DNA of 64,000 nucleotides from positions 372,001 to 436,000 of the forward strand of contig NZ_JACJOF010000027.1 in NCBI RefSeq assembly GCF_014695395.1, in the 5' to 3' direction. Made by a program: the position numbers and the translations under genes. Origin of the DNA: Nodosilinea sp. FACHB-131 (GTDB lineage: Bacteria; Cyanobacteriota; Cyanobacteriia; Phormidesmidales; Phormidesmidaceae). The notes under the pieces were generated by a model, which saw only the letters and a program-made list of their open reading frames with translations, was not told the origin of the DNA and did not search any database. Positions 1 through 9,574 of the stretch are shown one piece after another (positions within the stretch are counted from its first letter, which is position 1; each line of letters opens with the position of its first letter).

Positions 1-3000
1 TTACCTCCGAGGCGATCTCGGTGCTGGGCCTGGTGGGGGTGGGGTCGCTGTTGATTATCTCTGGCGGGCGCAGTCAGCTGCTCAACCAGGCTAAGGCTGA
101 GCTGGCAGTCACCGACATTGAATACAACATCAAAATCAATCAGATGGGATTTGGCTTTCGAGGCCAGTCTGACAACCGCGCCATTATCGATGCGGCGGCG
201 GCCTACGCCCGGGGCGAAGCCGTGCCGTCGAGCGCGATCGCCTCAGTGCAGCAAATTCTCAAAAACGAAATCAAGGCCCGCAACATTGAGTACGCCACCC
301 TGGTGGGCAACGATCTGAGAATCATTGCCAATGCCAACCGCGATCGCCGAGGCCAGTCGTTTGACCCCAATGGCCTGGTGGGTACGGTGCTGCAAAACCC
401 GCGTCAGGTCAAAACTAGCGCCATTGTTAGTTGGGCAGAGCTGCGCAATGAGGCACCTCCCCTACCAGCGGGTTTCACTGACCAAGACGCGCTGATTCGC
501 TACACCGTTACCCCGGTTAGCGACCCAGTCTCGGGGCTGGTGGTGGGGGCGCTGGTCTCTGGCGATATTGTCAACGGCAAAGATGCTATTCCCAGGGAGG
601 CGATCGCGCCCTTTAGCAACGGCTACAGCGCCATTTACCAGCGGGGCGAAGAGGGTTTTGAGGTCGCCACCGGTCTCTACACCGGCGACAACCCGGAGAT
701 TGATCAGGCTGCCGCCAACGTGCCCCTCGACTCATTAACTCTGGTTGAGCAGGCCGCCGCTCGCCCCGGAGAGGAGGTGACCCGCCGCGATCGCATCAAC
801 GGCACTACCTACACCCTGGCCGCCCGCGCCATCGAAGATTTTAGCGGCGAGCCGGTCGCGGTGATGGTGCGCGGTACCTCCGAAGCAGGCCTCAACGCCA
901 TGATTGGCAACAGCTTGCGGCTGCAAATGCTAATTGCCCTAGCCGCCCTAGCCGCCAACGTAGGAATTGCCGCTCTGCTAGGCCGATCCATTTTGCGCCC
1001 GCTGCAAAATCTTCAGCAGGCCACCTGGAAGTTTGGCATGGGCGATCGCCAAGCCCGCGCTGAGATCTACGCCACCGACGAGGTGGGTCAGGTGGCTCAG
1101 GCCTTTAACCAACTGACCGAGAATATCACCGCGTCAGAAGATCTGCTGCGCCGCCAGGGCAAACAAGAGCAGCTCGCCGCCGCCCGGGCTAACCTGCTGG
1201 CCGGTCTGACCGGTCGCATTCGCCAGTCGCTCGACGAGCAAACCATTCTCAGCACCTCCGTGGAGGGCCTGCGAGAAGTCCTTGAGGTCGATCGCGTGCT
1301 GATCTACCGCTTTCATGCTGACTTCAAAGGTGGCGACATTACCGCTGAGGCGGTAAGACGGGGCTGGAAACGAGCCATGGGTCAAACCATTGCCGACCCC
1401 CTCACGCCCGAAGCCCTGGAGCGCTACTACGCCGGGCGAGTGACCTCAATGACCAACCGTACCGAGGCCCAACTCTCCCACTGCCACTGCGACATTCTGG
1501 AGAAACTGGAGGTGATGGCCAATATGGTAGCCCCGCTGCTGGTCGGCGATGAACTGGTTGGCCTGCTATGCGTGCACCAGTGCGATCGCCCCCGCGACTG
1601 GACCACCGATGAAATTGATCTGCTCCAGCAGGTCGCCGTCCAGATTGGCTACGCCCTCAGTCAGGCTCGCGTGCTGCAACAGCAGGAAGTTACCGCCACC
1701 CGCGAGCGCCAGATTACTGAAATCGTCTCCCTCATGCGCGAAAGCCTCGACCAGGATCGCATCTTCCGCGCCGCCGTTACTGAAACCCGCCGGGCTCTGC
1801 AAACCGACCGCGTGAGTGTGTACCAGTTCGACGACACCTGGAGGGGCACCTTTGTCGCTGAGTCGGTGGGGCAAGGGTGGCCTGCCGCCCTCGAAGACAA
1901 GGTCTACGACCCCTGCTTCAAAGAGAAATACATCGAACAGTACCGCCAGGGCCGGGTGCAGGCGGTGTCTAACCTGGCTGAGGCCGGGTTGACCGAGTGC
2001 CACCTGCGCCAGCTCGAGCAGTACAACGTCAAGGCCAACTTGGTCGCCCCCATTCTGGTGAACGAAGAGCTGGTCGCGCTGCTGATTGCCCACCAGTGCA
2101 GCGGCCCCCGCCAATGGGATGCCATGGAGGTCAACTTCTTTCGTCAGGTGGCTACTCAGCTGGGCTTTGCCCTAGAGCAATCGCGCCTCTATGCCCAAAC
2201 CGAAACCCTCTCTGAGGAACGCCGCCAAAAGCAAGAAGCCCTGCAAATGCAGCTGCTTGAGCTGCTCAGCGAGGTTGAGGGTGCCTCCCGCGGCGACCTC
2301 ACCGTGCGTGCCGACGTCACCGCTGGCGAAATCGGCACCGTTGCTGACTTTTTTAACTCCATTGTGGAAAGTCTGCGGCAAATTGTGACCAAGGTGAAAA
2401 GTTCCACCGAGCAGGTCAACACCTCCCTGGGCGAAAACGAAGGGGCCATTCAGACCCTGGCCGCCGAGGCCCTGCGCCAAGCCGACGACGTCACCCAAAC
2501 CCTGGCCTCAGTCGAAGCCATGACCGCCTCTATTCAGCAGGTGGCCCGCAGCGCTCAGCAGGCCGCTGTAGTCGCCAACAGCGCCTCCACCACCGCCGAA
2601 ACCAGCGGCCAGGCGATGGATTTGACCGTGCAAAACATTCTCACGCTGCGAGCCATTATTGGCGAAACCTCCAAAAAGGTGAAGCGCCTGGGCGAATCGT
2701 CGCAGCAGATTTCGAAGGCGGTGTCGCTGATTAACCAGATCGCCATGCAGACCAACCTGCTGGCCATCAACGCCGGCATCGAAGCCGCCCGCGCCGGGGA
2801 AGAGGGCCAGGGCTTTGCGGTGGTCGCCGAAGAAGTTGGTGAACTGGCCGCCCGCTCCGCCGAAGCTACCAAAGAGATCGAGCGTATCGTCGAAACCATT
2901 CAGCGCGAGACCGCCGAAGTGGTCGACGCCATGGACCAAAGCACCACCGAGGTAGTCGCCGGTACCCGCTTGGTCGAAGACGCCAAGCAGAGCCTGGGCC

Positions 3001-3233
3001 GCATTCTCGACGTCTCCCAGCAGATCGACATCCTGGTACGCTCCATTTCTGACGCCACCGTCTCCCAGGTGGAAATCTCAGAGAGCGTCACCCAGCTTAT
3101 GCAGGCGATCGCCGCCGAGTCCACCCGCACCTCTCAATCCTCCCTGGAGATCTCCACCTCCCTGCGAGAAACAGTGGATGTGGCGCGATCGCTCCAGGCC
3201 ACCGTCGGCACCTTCAAGACCGGCGAAGAGTAG
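1..3233 (+). CDS. Methyl-accepting chemotaxis receptor with two GAF domains, PixJ-like (5' end missing)
   Basis: Chemosensory/phototaxis receptor signalling to a CheA through CheW. The frame (codons from base 3) is open to the window edge, so the true start lies outside; a GTG at 21 only appears to be a start. Numbering from that GTG: end of TM1 about 1-20, periplasmic sensor about 25-290, TM2 about 298-320, HAMP about 320-375, GAF1 about 396-560, GAF2 about 570-735, second HAMP-like linker about 745-800, methyl-accepting coiled coil about 830-1065 with hairpin tip [20 protein letters not shown]2 has DPCF (Cys632) and ECH (Cys660), 28 residues apart, as in DXCF-type cyanobacteriochromes; GAF1 has a CH at 488-489 but no DXCF. 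Followed by CheA and CheW genes. Receptor identity is certain; chromophore binding is inferred from the cysteines. Confidence 0.93.
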   Translation, partial: TSEAISVLGLVGVGSLLIISGGRSQLLNQAKAELAVTDIEYNIKINQMGFGFRGQSDNRAIIDAAAAYARGEAVPSSAIASVQQILKNEIKARNIEYATLVGNDLRIIANANRDRRGQSFDPNGLVGTVLQNPRQVKTSAIVSWAELRNEAPPLPAGFTDQDALIRYTVTPVSDPVSGLVVGALVSGDIVNGKDAIPREAIAPFSNGYSAIYQRGEEGFEVATGLYTGDNPEIDQAAANVPLDSLTLVEQAAARPGEEVTRRDRINGTTYTLAARAIEDFSGEPVAVMVRGTSEAGLNAMIGNSLRLQMLIALAALAANVGIAALLGRSILRPLQNLQQATWKFGMGDRQARAEIYATDEVGQVAQAFNQLTENITASEDLLRRQGKQEQLAAARANLLAGLTGRIRQSLDEQTILSTSVEGLREVLEVDRVLIYRFHADFKGGDITAEAVRRGWKRAMGQTIADPLTPEALERYYAGRVTSMTNRTEAQLSHCHCDILEKLEVMANMVAPLLVGDELVGLLCVHQCDRPRDWTTDEIDLLQQVAVQIGYALSQARVLQQQEVTATRERQITEIVSLMRESLDQDRIFRAAVTETRRALQTDRVSVYQFDDTWRGTFVAESVGQGWPAALEDKVYDPCFKEKYIEQYRQGRVQAVSNLAEAGLTECHLRQLEQYNVKANLVAPILVNEELVALLIAHQCSGPRQWDAMEVNFFRQVATQLGFALEQSRLYAQTETLSEERRQKQEALQMQLLELLSEVEGASRGDLTVRADVTAGEIGTVADFFNSIVESLRQIVTKVKSSTEQVNTSLGENEGAIQTLAAEALRQADDVTQTLASVEAMTASIQQVARSAQQAAVVANSASTTAETSGQAMDLTVQNILTLRAIIGETSKKVKRLGESSQQISKAVSLINQIAMQTNLLAINAGIEAARAGEEGQGFAVVAEEVGELAARSAEATKEIERIVETIQRETAEVVDAMDQSTTEVVAGTRLVEDAKQSLGRILDVSQQIDILVRSISDATVSQVEISESVTQLMQAIAAESTRTSQSSLEISTSLRETVDVARSLQATVGTFKTGEE

Positions 3234-3379
3234 ATGGATAGGGGGTGGATGAGTAGGGGGTAACGGGGTGAATAGCTTCTCTCCCAACCGTCAACATTTC
3301 ATCTCCGCCTACCCATCCACCCATCCACCCATCCACTCCCTACCCCCCTACCCCGTACTCTCCCACCCCTTCCCCCACC
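3234..3379. repeat. Low-complexity G-rich/C-rich intergenic repeat between receptor and cheA
   Basis: Just after the receptor stop the plus strand is G-rich (GGGGGTGGATGAGTAGGGGG type). Before the cheA start it is C-rich, with direct CCCATCCA octamer copies around 3312-3340. The two arms are largely complementary. The receptor-cheA gap of the second cluster (12521-12752) has the same arrangement, as does part of 35498-35530. No coding potential seen. Confidence 0.6.
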
Positions 3380-6300
3380 ATGTCCGACGCAAAGGAACTT
3401 GAAATTCGGCTTCAGTTTCTCGACGAGGCCCAAGAATACCTTGAGACCCTGGGCACCCACCTGATGGGCCTGACCCAAACCTTTGAAGCGAGCACCATCA
3501 ACGAAGCTCTACGGGCCGCCCACTCGATCAAAGGGGGGGCCGCCCTCATGGGGTTTCAACTCCTCAGCGATCTAGCCCACCACCTCGAAGACAGCCTTAA
3601 GGTGCTAAAAGTGCAGCGAGGCAAGCTCGACATTGATGCCGACCTAGAGCAACTGCTGCTGGCGGCGGTCGACTGCCTAAGCCAAGTGATGGTGGGCCAG
3701 CGCCAGTGCCTCAGCCAGGGCCACCAATCCCCCGTTGAGGAGCGGTGGCTTGAGCACCATGCCGCCCCCATATTCGAGCGGCTCCACGATCGCCTGGGCG
3801 ACCCGATCGAGGAAGACGCCTACTCCATGCTGTCCCCCGAAGACGGCCAGGATGTGATTCCGCTGCTCTTTCAAAGCGAGGTGGAGGGCTGCCTCCAACG
3901 GCTGGAGGGGGTGCTGAGCGAGCAATCGCCCTGCCTGCGAGAAGAGGTTCAAATTCTTGCCCAAGAGCTGGGCGGGCTGGGGGAAATGCTTCAGCTGGAG
4001 GCGTTTGTCAGCCTCTGCCAGTCGGTGGCAAACCAGGTCACCCTGGTCGCGGAGGACGATCTGGTGATAGTTGTGCAGGAAGCCCTAGCCGTGTGGCGGC
4101 GCGCCCAGGCCCTGGTACTCACCGGCCATCTGGGCGAAATTCCAACTCAAATGGTAGTTGTAGGCGCTACTTTCGAGTCTATTCCCATTGCTGAAATCCC
4201 TGGCGACATCATTCCCCATCTAGAGGATGGCGACATTACCGCCCCGGTCTGGCCCCTAGGGGATGACTCGGCGTTGCAGCCTGACTACTTAGAAGCCGAC
4301 ATCACCGACGATGTCGCTGCCTCTTGGTCAGAGTTAGGAGGCAATGCCAAGTTTGAATTCGCAGACACTGCTGCTGCCCATGGGGCCAACATTCCAGGAA
4401 CGGCAGCCCCCGGCAGCCCAGCCCCCAACCTCGATGAAGCCGACAGCGATAGCACCGTGCGAGTGCCTGTCAAGCAGATTAACCAGCTCAGCGACCTGTT
4501 TGGCGAACTCACTATCGAGCGCCACCGGCTCGAGCTAGAGGTCAGTCGCCTGCGGGGGCTGGTGGGCACCCTGCAAACCCGTATGCGCACCCTCGACCAA
4601 GTGAATAGCGACCTGCGTGCCGCCTACGATCGCGTCGCCACCCAAGATGCCTCGGCACCACGGCTGCCCACCGCTCCCGGCTTGCAGAACGGCCTAGCGC
4701 TCGTTTCCCAAACGGCCGACACAACTCTGCAATCGCAATTCGATGTGCTCGAACTCGACCACTACCGCGACCTGCACCTGCCCTTTCGCGAAATCATCGA
4801 AACGATTATTCAGCTCCAAGAGGTAGGGGCCGACATTGAGCTATCGCTCGACGGCACCGAGCAAACCACTCACACCTTGCGCAAAACCTCCCGCCAGCTG
4901 CAAAAGAACCTCACCCAGCTGCGCATGCGGCCCCTGGCGGATGTTTTCGATCGCTATCCTCGCTCCCTCAGGCAGATGTCGTTGCAGTACAACAAGCCGG
5001 TAGAGCTGAAGCTCAAGGGCGATCGCACCCTAGTCGATCGCAACGTGCTCGAAGCCCTACAAGAGCCGCTGATGCACATCATCCGCAACTGCTTCGACCA
5101 CGGCATCGAGGATGCCGAAACCCGCCAGCAGCGAGGCAAACCCGCTGTCGGCACGATCGCCATTAGCGCTCAGCAGCAGAGCAGCCGCACCGTGATCACC
5201 ATCAGCGACGACGGCGGCGGCATCGCGGTAGAAAAAATTCGCGATCGCGCCCGCCAAATGGGCCTCGACGACGGGTTACTGGCCGCCGCCAGCACCCAGG
5301 AGCTGCTGTCCCTAATCTTTGAGCCGGGCTTTAGCACTGCTAAAACCGTCACCGACCTCTCCGGACGGGGCATCGGCATGGATGTCGTACGCAGCAAGCT
5401 CAAGGAGATTCGGGGCGACATTCAGGTCGACACCCAGCTTGGCGCCGGCACCACCTTCACCATCTCCATCCCCTTCACCCTGTCGGTGACGCGGGTGTTG
5501 ATCACCGAGAGCAAGGGCATGCGCATGGCCTTTCCGGTGGACGCGATCGAAGAAATCTTTGCCCTGCCCGCTGAGTACATCCTGGCCACAGCCGGTCGAG
5601 AAAGCTTTGAGTGGAATGGCGAGCTGGTGCAGCTAGTGCGCCTAGCCGACTGGCTGCACTTCAACTGCCCAGTGGTGATCGAAAGCCCCGAAACCGCCCC
5701 CGCTATCTCCACCCCCACGGTGATGCTGGTGCGCGCCAACCAGAAACTGGTGGGACTTCAGGTGGAGCGATCGTGGGGCGAGCAAGAGGTCGCCCTGCGC
5801 CGCGTGGTCGGCAACTTGCCTATGCCCAAGGGCTTCAACAGCTGCACCATCATGGGTGACGGCCAGGTGGTGCCGCTGATCAACACCGCCGAGCTACTCT
5901 ACTGGATCGCGAGCTGCGAAGCCTCCGGTGCCGCTACCCTCGACGATACCCCGATGCAGGCCTATCTCACCAGCGGCCCTGGCTACGAGACCAGCACCGC
6001 CGCCCGTAAGCCCACCGTGCTGCTAGTCGACGACTCGATCAACGTGCGCCGCCTACTCGCCCTCACCCTCGAAAAAGCGGGCTACCAGGTAGCCCAGGCC
6101 AAGGATGGTCAAGACGCCCTCGACAAGCTCACTGCTGGTCTAGCGGTCGAAGCCGTAATCTGCGATGTAGAAATGCCCCGCCTCGACGGCTACGGCTTTT
6201 TAGCCCGGCTCAAAGCTGAAACAGAGCATGAAGACCTACCTGTCGCCATGCTCACCTCCCGCAGTAGCCAAAAGCATCGCCAGCTAGCCATGAGCCTGGG

Positions 6301-6388
6301 GGCGGCCGCTTATTTCACTAAGCCCTACAACGAGCAAACCTTGCTCAAAACCCTCGAAGACCTGATTCAACCTGTCCTGGTGTCCTAG
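3380..6388 (+). CDS. Hybrid chemotaxis histidine kinase CheA with C-terminal CheY domain (PixL/TaxAY type)
   Basis: Autophosphorylating kinase of a chemosensory array; passes phosphate to CheY-type regulators and to its own receiver. 1002 aa. Domains: Hpt about 1-115 with the phosphorylated His48 in AAHSIKGGA; a long linker; a dimerisation helix from about 358 (KQINQLSDLFGELTIE); the ATPase with N box HIIRNCFDHGIE near 565, DDGGGI, and GRGIGMDVV; a CheW-like domain about 710-855; and a receiver about 878-1000 (LLVDDS, CDVEMP, Lys in FTKPY). No clear ribosome binding site precedes the ATG. It lies between a GAF-containing receptor and a CheW gene on the same strand, so it most likely serves that receptor. 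The CheA-CheY fusion is usual in cyanobacterial tax/pix/pil loci. Confidence 0.96.
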   Translation: MSDAKELEIRLQFLDEAQEYLETLGTHLMGLTQTFEASTINEALRAAHSIKGGAALMGFQLLSDLAHHLEDSLKVLKVQRGKLDIDADLEQLLLAAVDCLSQVMVGQRQCLSQGHQSPVEERWLEHHAAPIFERLHDRLGDPIEEDAYSMLSPEDGQDVIPLLFQSEVEGCLQRLEGVLSEQSPCLREEVQILAQELGGLGEMLQLEAFVSLCQSVANQVTLVAEDDLVIVVQEALAVWRRAQALVLTGHLGEIPTQMVVVGATFESIPIAEIPGDIIPHLEDGDITAPVWPLGDDSALQPDYLEADITDDVAASWSELGGNAKFEFADTAAAHGANIPGTAAPGSPAPNLDEADSDSTVRVPVKQINQLSDLFGELTIERHRLELEVSRLRGLVGTLQTRMRTLDQVNSDLRAAYDRVATQDASAPRLPTAPGLQNGLALVSQTADTTLQSQFDVLELDHYRDLHLPFREIIETIIQLQEVGADIELSLDGTEQTTHTLRKTSRQLQKNLTQLRMRPLADVFDRYPRSLRQMSLQYNKPVELKLKGDRTLVDRNVLEALQEPLMHIIRNCFDHGIEDAETRQQRGKPAVGTIAISAQQQSSRTVITISDDGGGIAVEKIRDRARQMGLDDGLLAAASTQELLSLIFEPGFSTAKTVTDLSGRGIGMDVVRSKLKEIRGDIQVDTQLGAGTTFTISIPFTLSVTRVLITESKGMRMAFPVDAIEEIFALPAEYILATAGRESFEWNGELVQLVRLADWLHFNCPVVIESPETAPAISTPTVMLVRANQKLVGLQVERSWGEQEVALRRVVGNLPMPKGFNSCTIMGDGQVVPLINTAELLYWIASCEASGAATLDDTPMQAYLTSGPGYETSTAARKPTVLLVDDSINVRRLLALTLEKAGYQVAQAKDGQDALDKLTAGLAVEAVICDVEMPRLDGYGFLARLKAETEHEDLPVAMLTSRSSQKHRQLAMSLGAAAYFTKPYNEQTLLKTLEDLIQPVLVS

Positions 6389-6472
6389 CGCAGTTCTTAG
6401 TTTTGAGTTCTTGGTTTTGAGTTGAGGATTTAAATCCAAAGCTCAAAATTCAAACCTTTCCCCCTTCCCCCT

Positions 6473-6964
6473 ATGACTTCTGCACTCACCCGCTACCGCC
6501 GTCTTCCTGCCCAAGAACCCACCCTGAGGCTAATTGCCTTTCAGCTACGCCACAACTGGTTTTGCCTGCCCCTGCCCCTGGCCCGGCGGGTGATTCCCAT
6601 GTCCGATGGACCAGCTCAGAGTCTGATGTTGACTCAGCTAAATCAAGAGAACGTTCCAATTATGGATGTGGCCGATCGCATCTATTGCTCTGCACCGCTA
6701 CTGCCCGGCTCAACTGTCCCTAAACCAGTAGTGCAGAGTGACTCCAGCCAATCTATTTTGGTGGTCGAATCACCGCATTTCGGGCTTTTGGGGCTGCGTA
6801 TAGACGGTGTGCCGAGTCTAAAGCGGGCGCGCCAATCGGCTTTTAGCCCAGTGCCCGCCACTTATTTGATGATGAATCATCTACGAGGCTTCAACACCCT
6901 GATTACTTTAAATGAAACTGATCCACCTTTGTTTTTGCTAGATGTTGACTCCCTACTTCTCTAG
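6473..6964 (+). CDS. CheW-like scaffold protein
   Basis: 163 aa, a stand-alone CheW fold expected to couple the upstream receptor and CheA. Visible signs are the N-terminal beta strand LRLIAFQLRHNWFCLPL, the middle section ENVPIMDVADRI, and FGLLGLRIDGVPSLKRARQS, matching the CheW pattern of regulator docking strands. It is shorter and more divergent than the CheW at 8943. It is the last gene of the first cluster; an AT-rich gap with inverted repeats follows. Function is assigned from fold pattern and position, with no catalytic residue to check. Confidence 0.8.
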   Translation: MTSALTRYRRLPAQEPTLRLIAFQLRHNWFCLPLPLARRVIPMSDGPAQSLMLTQLNQENVPIMDVADRIYCSAPLLPGSTVPKPVVQSDSSQSILVVESPHFGLLGLRIDGVPSLKRARQSAFSPVPATYLMMNHLRGFNTLITLNETDPPLFLLDVDSLLL

Positions 6965-7315
6965 AATAGAAAACCGGAAATTTTTAATCAAAATAATATT
7001 ACCTTAACACTATTTAAGAATTTTAGAAAATTCTCGAATTTACAGCTCAGCGAGTTGATTTATAGAGAAATACCTGAGATGGTTTTTAGTGTCTTGAGAA
7101 TAACTCAAGAAAATCATCCGTTAACACTGCCTAAATAAACCTTGATCTCTAACTGAAATTTCTACTAGATAAATGAGTTTCTGCTAACAATAATATAAGC
7201 GTCAAAAGAGTTTCAAAAAATAGTTCATCCTCTGTCAATTTTGGCTCAGGATGAGGCGTACCCAATCGTCATTCAACCTAGCGACCAAAAGGCAGGCTAC
7301 GGCAAGGCAAATAAC
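6965..7315. promoter_or_regulatory. AT-rich intergenic region with two perfect inverted repeats between the two chemosensory clusters
   Basis: This gap is clearly more AT-rich than its surroundings. Two perfect inverted repeats are visible: AGAATTTT-AG-AAAATTCT at 7017-7034 and TCTTGAG-AATAA-CTCAAGA at 7092-7110. Neither has a clean T-run, so they could be terminator-like for the cheW upstream or protein sites for the PatA-led operon downstream. A TTG at 7241 opens the frame of the next gene, but the ATG at 7316 is preferred. Confidence 0.45.
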
Positions 7316-8512
7316 ATGAGTGGCAGATCGGTGCAGTACTCCAAGCCTCTATCTAAGTATTTGCGAGTTAAAAAACTGCAAATCTTTCCTGTCTTGAAGC
7401 GGCTCAGCTTTAGTGGGCAGATCACCTGGTCTGTGCCAGAAGGGCACCAGTGGACTCTATTTTTTGACCGGGGGCAGCTGGTCTATGGCAGGGGCGGAGT
7501 GCACCCGATGCGGCAGTGGTACCGCCAAGCCCAGGCCTGGCTACCCAGCCCTGAGCTGAGCTACCAAGCGCTGCAAGCATCTTCGACGGCTGCCCCCCGC
7601 TCTAGCTGGCCCCACGACTGGGATTACCAGCTGCTCCAGCGCTGGCTATGTGAGGGGCAGCTCTCTAGCAAAGCGCTGCAAGCTATCAGCACCAATATTG
7701 TGACCGACATCTTATTTGACCTGGTGCAAGCCCGTGAAACCCAGTATCAGCTATCCCGGCAGCTGCCTCTAGCCCCTAGCCAGATACCAGTCTATGTAGA
7801 CGATGCCCAACTACTGACCTCGGTGACCGACCTTTGGGATGCCTGGCTAGAGGTTGGGCTAGAGACCTACTCACCCAACTTAGCGCCAGTAATTCAGCAT
7901 CCCGAGCCGATTCAGGCGGCGGTTTCGCCCCGGGTTTACGAATCGCTCATGCAGCTGCTCGATGGTCAGCGCAGCCTGCGCGACCTGGCGGTCAAGCTGG
8001 GCCAAGACGTGCTGAACCTCACCCAAGCGCTACAGCCCTACATTCAGTCAGGGTGGATCAGCCTGGTGGAGGTAGCTGACTTTCCACCCCTAGAGGGTCT
8101 AAACCCGCCTAGGGCTACCGAGGCAGCCCCCAAAGCGGCCCTCAAGATCGCCTGCGTTGACGACAGCCCCCTAATCTGCAAAGCCATGGGCCAGGTAATT
8201 CGAGCGGCGGGACACGACTTTTTAGCGATTACTGAAGGCTCTAGGGCAATACCGACCCTGCTGGCCCAAAAGCCAGATTTGGTGTTTTTAGACCTGGTAA
8301 TGCCCGATACCAACGGCTACGAAATTTGCAGCAATCTGCGCAAAATATCTCGCTTTAAAGACGTTCCCATCGTCATTCTCAGCGGCAACGACGGCCTAGT
8401 CGATCAGGTGCGCGCCCGGTTGTTGGGAGCCACCGATTTCTTAAGTAAACCCATGGAGCCTATCGTGATTCTCTCTGTCATTCGCAAACACCTCGCCCCC
8501 GTCCGCATCTAA
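7316..8512 (+). CDS. PatA-like response regulator (N-terminal DUF4388/PATAN-type domain plus receiver), PixG/PilG type
   Basis: 398 aa from ATG 7316; a TTG at 7241 would add 25 residues that do not look like the family, so the ATG is preferred. The N-terminal part (WSVPEGHQWTLFFDRGQL, then GGVHPMRQWYRQ) is typical of PatA/PixG proteins. The C-terminal receiver (about 282-398) has ACVDDS, phosphoacceptor Asp326 in FLDLVMP, and Lys378 in LSKPM. PatA-type regulators control heterocyst pattern in Anabaena, and type IV pilus motor engagement and phototaxis in Synechocystis. As the first gene of a PatA-CheY-CheW-MCP-CheA set, a motility role is likely here. Confidence 0.88.
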   Translation: MSGRSVQYSKPLSKYLRVKKLQIFPVLKRLSFSGQITWSVPEGHQWTLFFDRGQLVYGRGGVHPMRQWYRQAQAWLPSPELSYQALQASSTAAPRSSWPHDWDYQLLQRWLCEGQLSSKALQAISTNIVTDILFDLVQARETQYQLSRQLPLAPSQIPVYVDDAQLLTSVTDLWDAWLEVGLETYSPNLAPVIQHPEPIQAAVSPRVYESLMQLLDGQRSLRDLAVKLGQDVLNLTQALQPYIQSGWISLVEVADFPPLEGLNPPRATEAAPKAALKIACVDDSPLICKAMGQVIRAAGHDFLAITEGSRAIPTLLAQKPDLVFLDLVMPDTNGYEICSNLRKISRFKDVPIVILSGNDGLVDQVRARLLGATDFLSKPMEPIVILSVIRKHLAPVRI

Positions 8513-8563
8513 CCCTCAACTTCTTCTATCTTCTTCACAATTCTCCCTACCCTAGGTGTATTC

Positions 8564-8929
8564 ATGAGCAAAGTTCTCATCGTCGAAGACAGTCTTACTG
8601 ACAAAGAAATTCTCACGCTCTGCCTGCGCGATCGCGGCCTGACCATCCTCACTGCCAAAAGCGCCGAAGAAGCCTTTGATCAGATCAAAAGCCACCACTT
8701 TGATCTGATCATTCTCGACGTGGTGCTGCCCGATCGCAGCGGCTTTGAAATTTGCCGCGAACTCAAAGAAGACACCAACACCAAGCAGGTACCCGTGATT
8801 ATGTGCTCCACCAAAAGCACCGAAATGGACAAATTTTGGGGCTTAAAACAGGGGGCTGATGCTTACCTGGCCAAGCCCATCGACCAAGACGAGCTGATGC
8901 AGGCCGTCAATCAACTGGTCAACGCCTAA
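8564..8929 (+). CDS. CheY-like single-domain response regulator (PixH/PilH type)
   Basis: 121 aa, entirely a receiver domain: acidic pair at VEDS (Glu8-Asp9), phosphoacceptor Asp52 in IILDVVLP, switch residue in MCSTKS, and Lys104 in LAKPID. No output domain. It sits 51 bp after the PatA-like gene and 13 bp before a CheW gene, clearly in one operon. In pix/pil loci this small CheY acts with the PatA-like regulator and the CheA to set the direction of pilus-driven movement. Confidence 0.94.
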   Translation: MSKVLIVEDSLTDKEILTLCLRDRGLTILTAKSAEEAFDQIKSHHFDLIILDVVLPDRSGFEICRELKEDTNTKQVPVIMCSTKSTEMDKFWGLKQGADAYLAKPIDQDELMQAVNQLVNA

Positions 8930-8942
8930 GGAGTCGAGCGCA

Positions 8943-9518
8943 ATGAATTTCGAGACCGCAATGCCTACCGACAATTTCACTTCTCCACTGGAAGATACCT
9001 CGACTGGATCACCACCCGAAGAGCAGTTTTTAAAGGTCATCGTTAACGGCGGTCTGCCCCTGCTGCTGCCGGGAGCCAATTTGGTCGAAATCATGAAACT
9101 GTCCATCGGCCAGGTAGTGCCCATGTTTCAGATGGCCCCTTGGGTTATGGGCCTCTACAACTGGCGGGGCGAGATGTTGTGGGTCGCCGATCTGGGCCAT
9201 TTTTTAGGGTTTGCTCCTTGGTATAACCAGGCCGAAGCCGCCACCCGCCACACGGTGGTGGTGATCAAGCCTCCCTACACGGCTGACCAACCTGCAGACG
9301 AGCCGCCCCCCACCCTGGGTTTGGTGGTCAACGCCGTAGAGGCAATGGTGGCCTACCCGACCCCCGCCCTACAGCCCTTATCAGCGGCGTCAGGCCAGTC
9401 AATTTCTGTTGAGCCCGGTCTGCTGCCCTTTCTACGAGGGTGTTGTGTTGATAGCGCCGACCGGCCCCAACTAATTTTAGACGGCACAGCAGTGTTAAAC
9501 GCCATGGCCCAGGCCTAG
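8943..9518 (+). CDS. CheW scaffold protein (PixI/PilI type)
   Basis: 191 aa CheW-domain protein. AGGAG lies just upstream of the ATG and supports this start. Features include FLKVIVNGGLPLLLPGANLVEIM, MFQMAPWVMGLYNWRGEMLWVADL (the NVRG-like turn of CheW is NWRG here), and a C-terminal section ending near PQLILDGTAVL. It should link the receptor at 9575 to the CheA at 12753. The N-terminal 25 residues are polar and probably disordered. Confidence 0.92.
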   Translation: MNFETAMPTDNFTSPLEDTSTGSPPEEQFLKVIVNGGLPLLLPGANLVEIMKLSIGQVVPMFQMAPWVMGLYNWRGEMLWVADLGHFLGFAPWYNQAEAATRHTVVVIKPPYTADQPADEPPPTLGLVVNAVEAMVAYPTPALQPLSAASGQSISVEPGLLPFLRGCCVDSADRPQLILDGTAVLNAMAQA

Positions 9519-9574
9519 CCCGACCAGAGTGCATCGGCTAAGCCGATTATGTTGAACTCCTAAGGTTATTTGCT

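Noticed and set aside
1566..2114. 182-codon minus-strand frame inside the receptor gene
   Set aside because: Lies fully inside a well-supported receptor with two GAF domains; typical high-GC shadow frame.
7241..7315. TTG start for the PatA-like protein
   Set aside because: No ribosome binding site, and the 25 added residues do not fit the family; ATG at 7316 is preferred.
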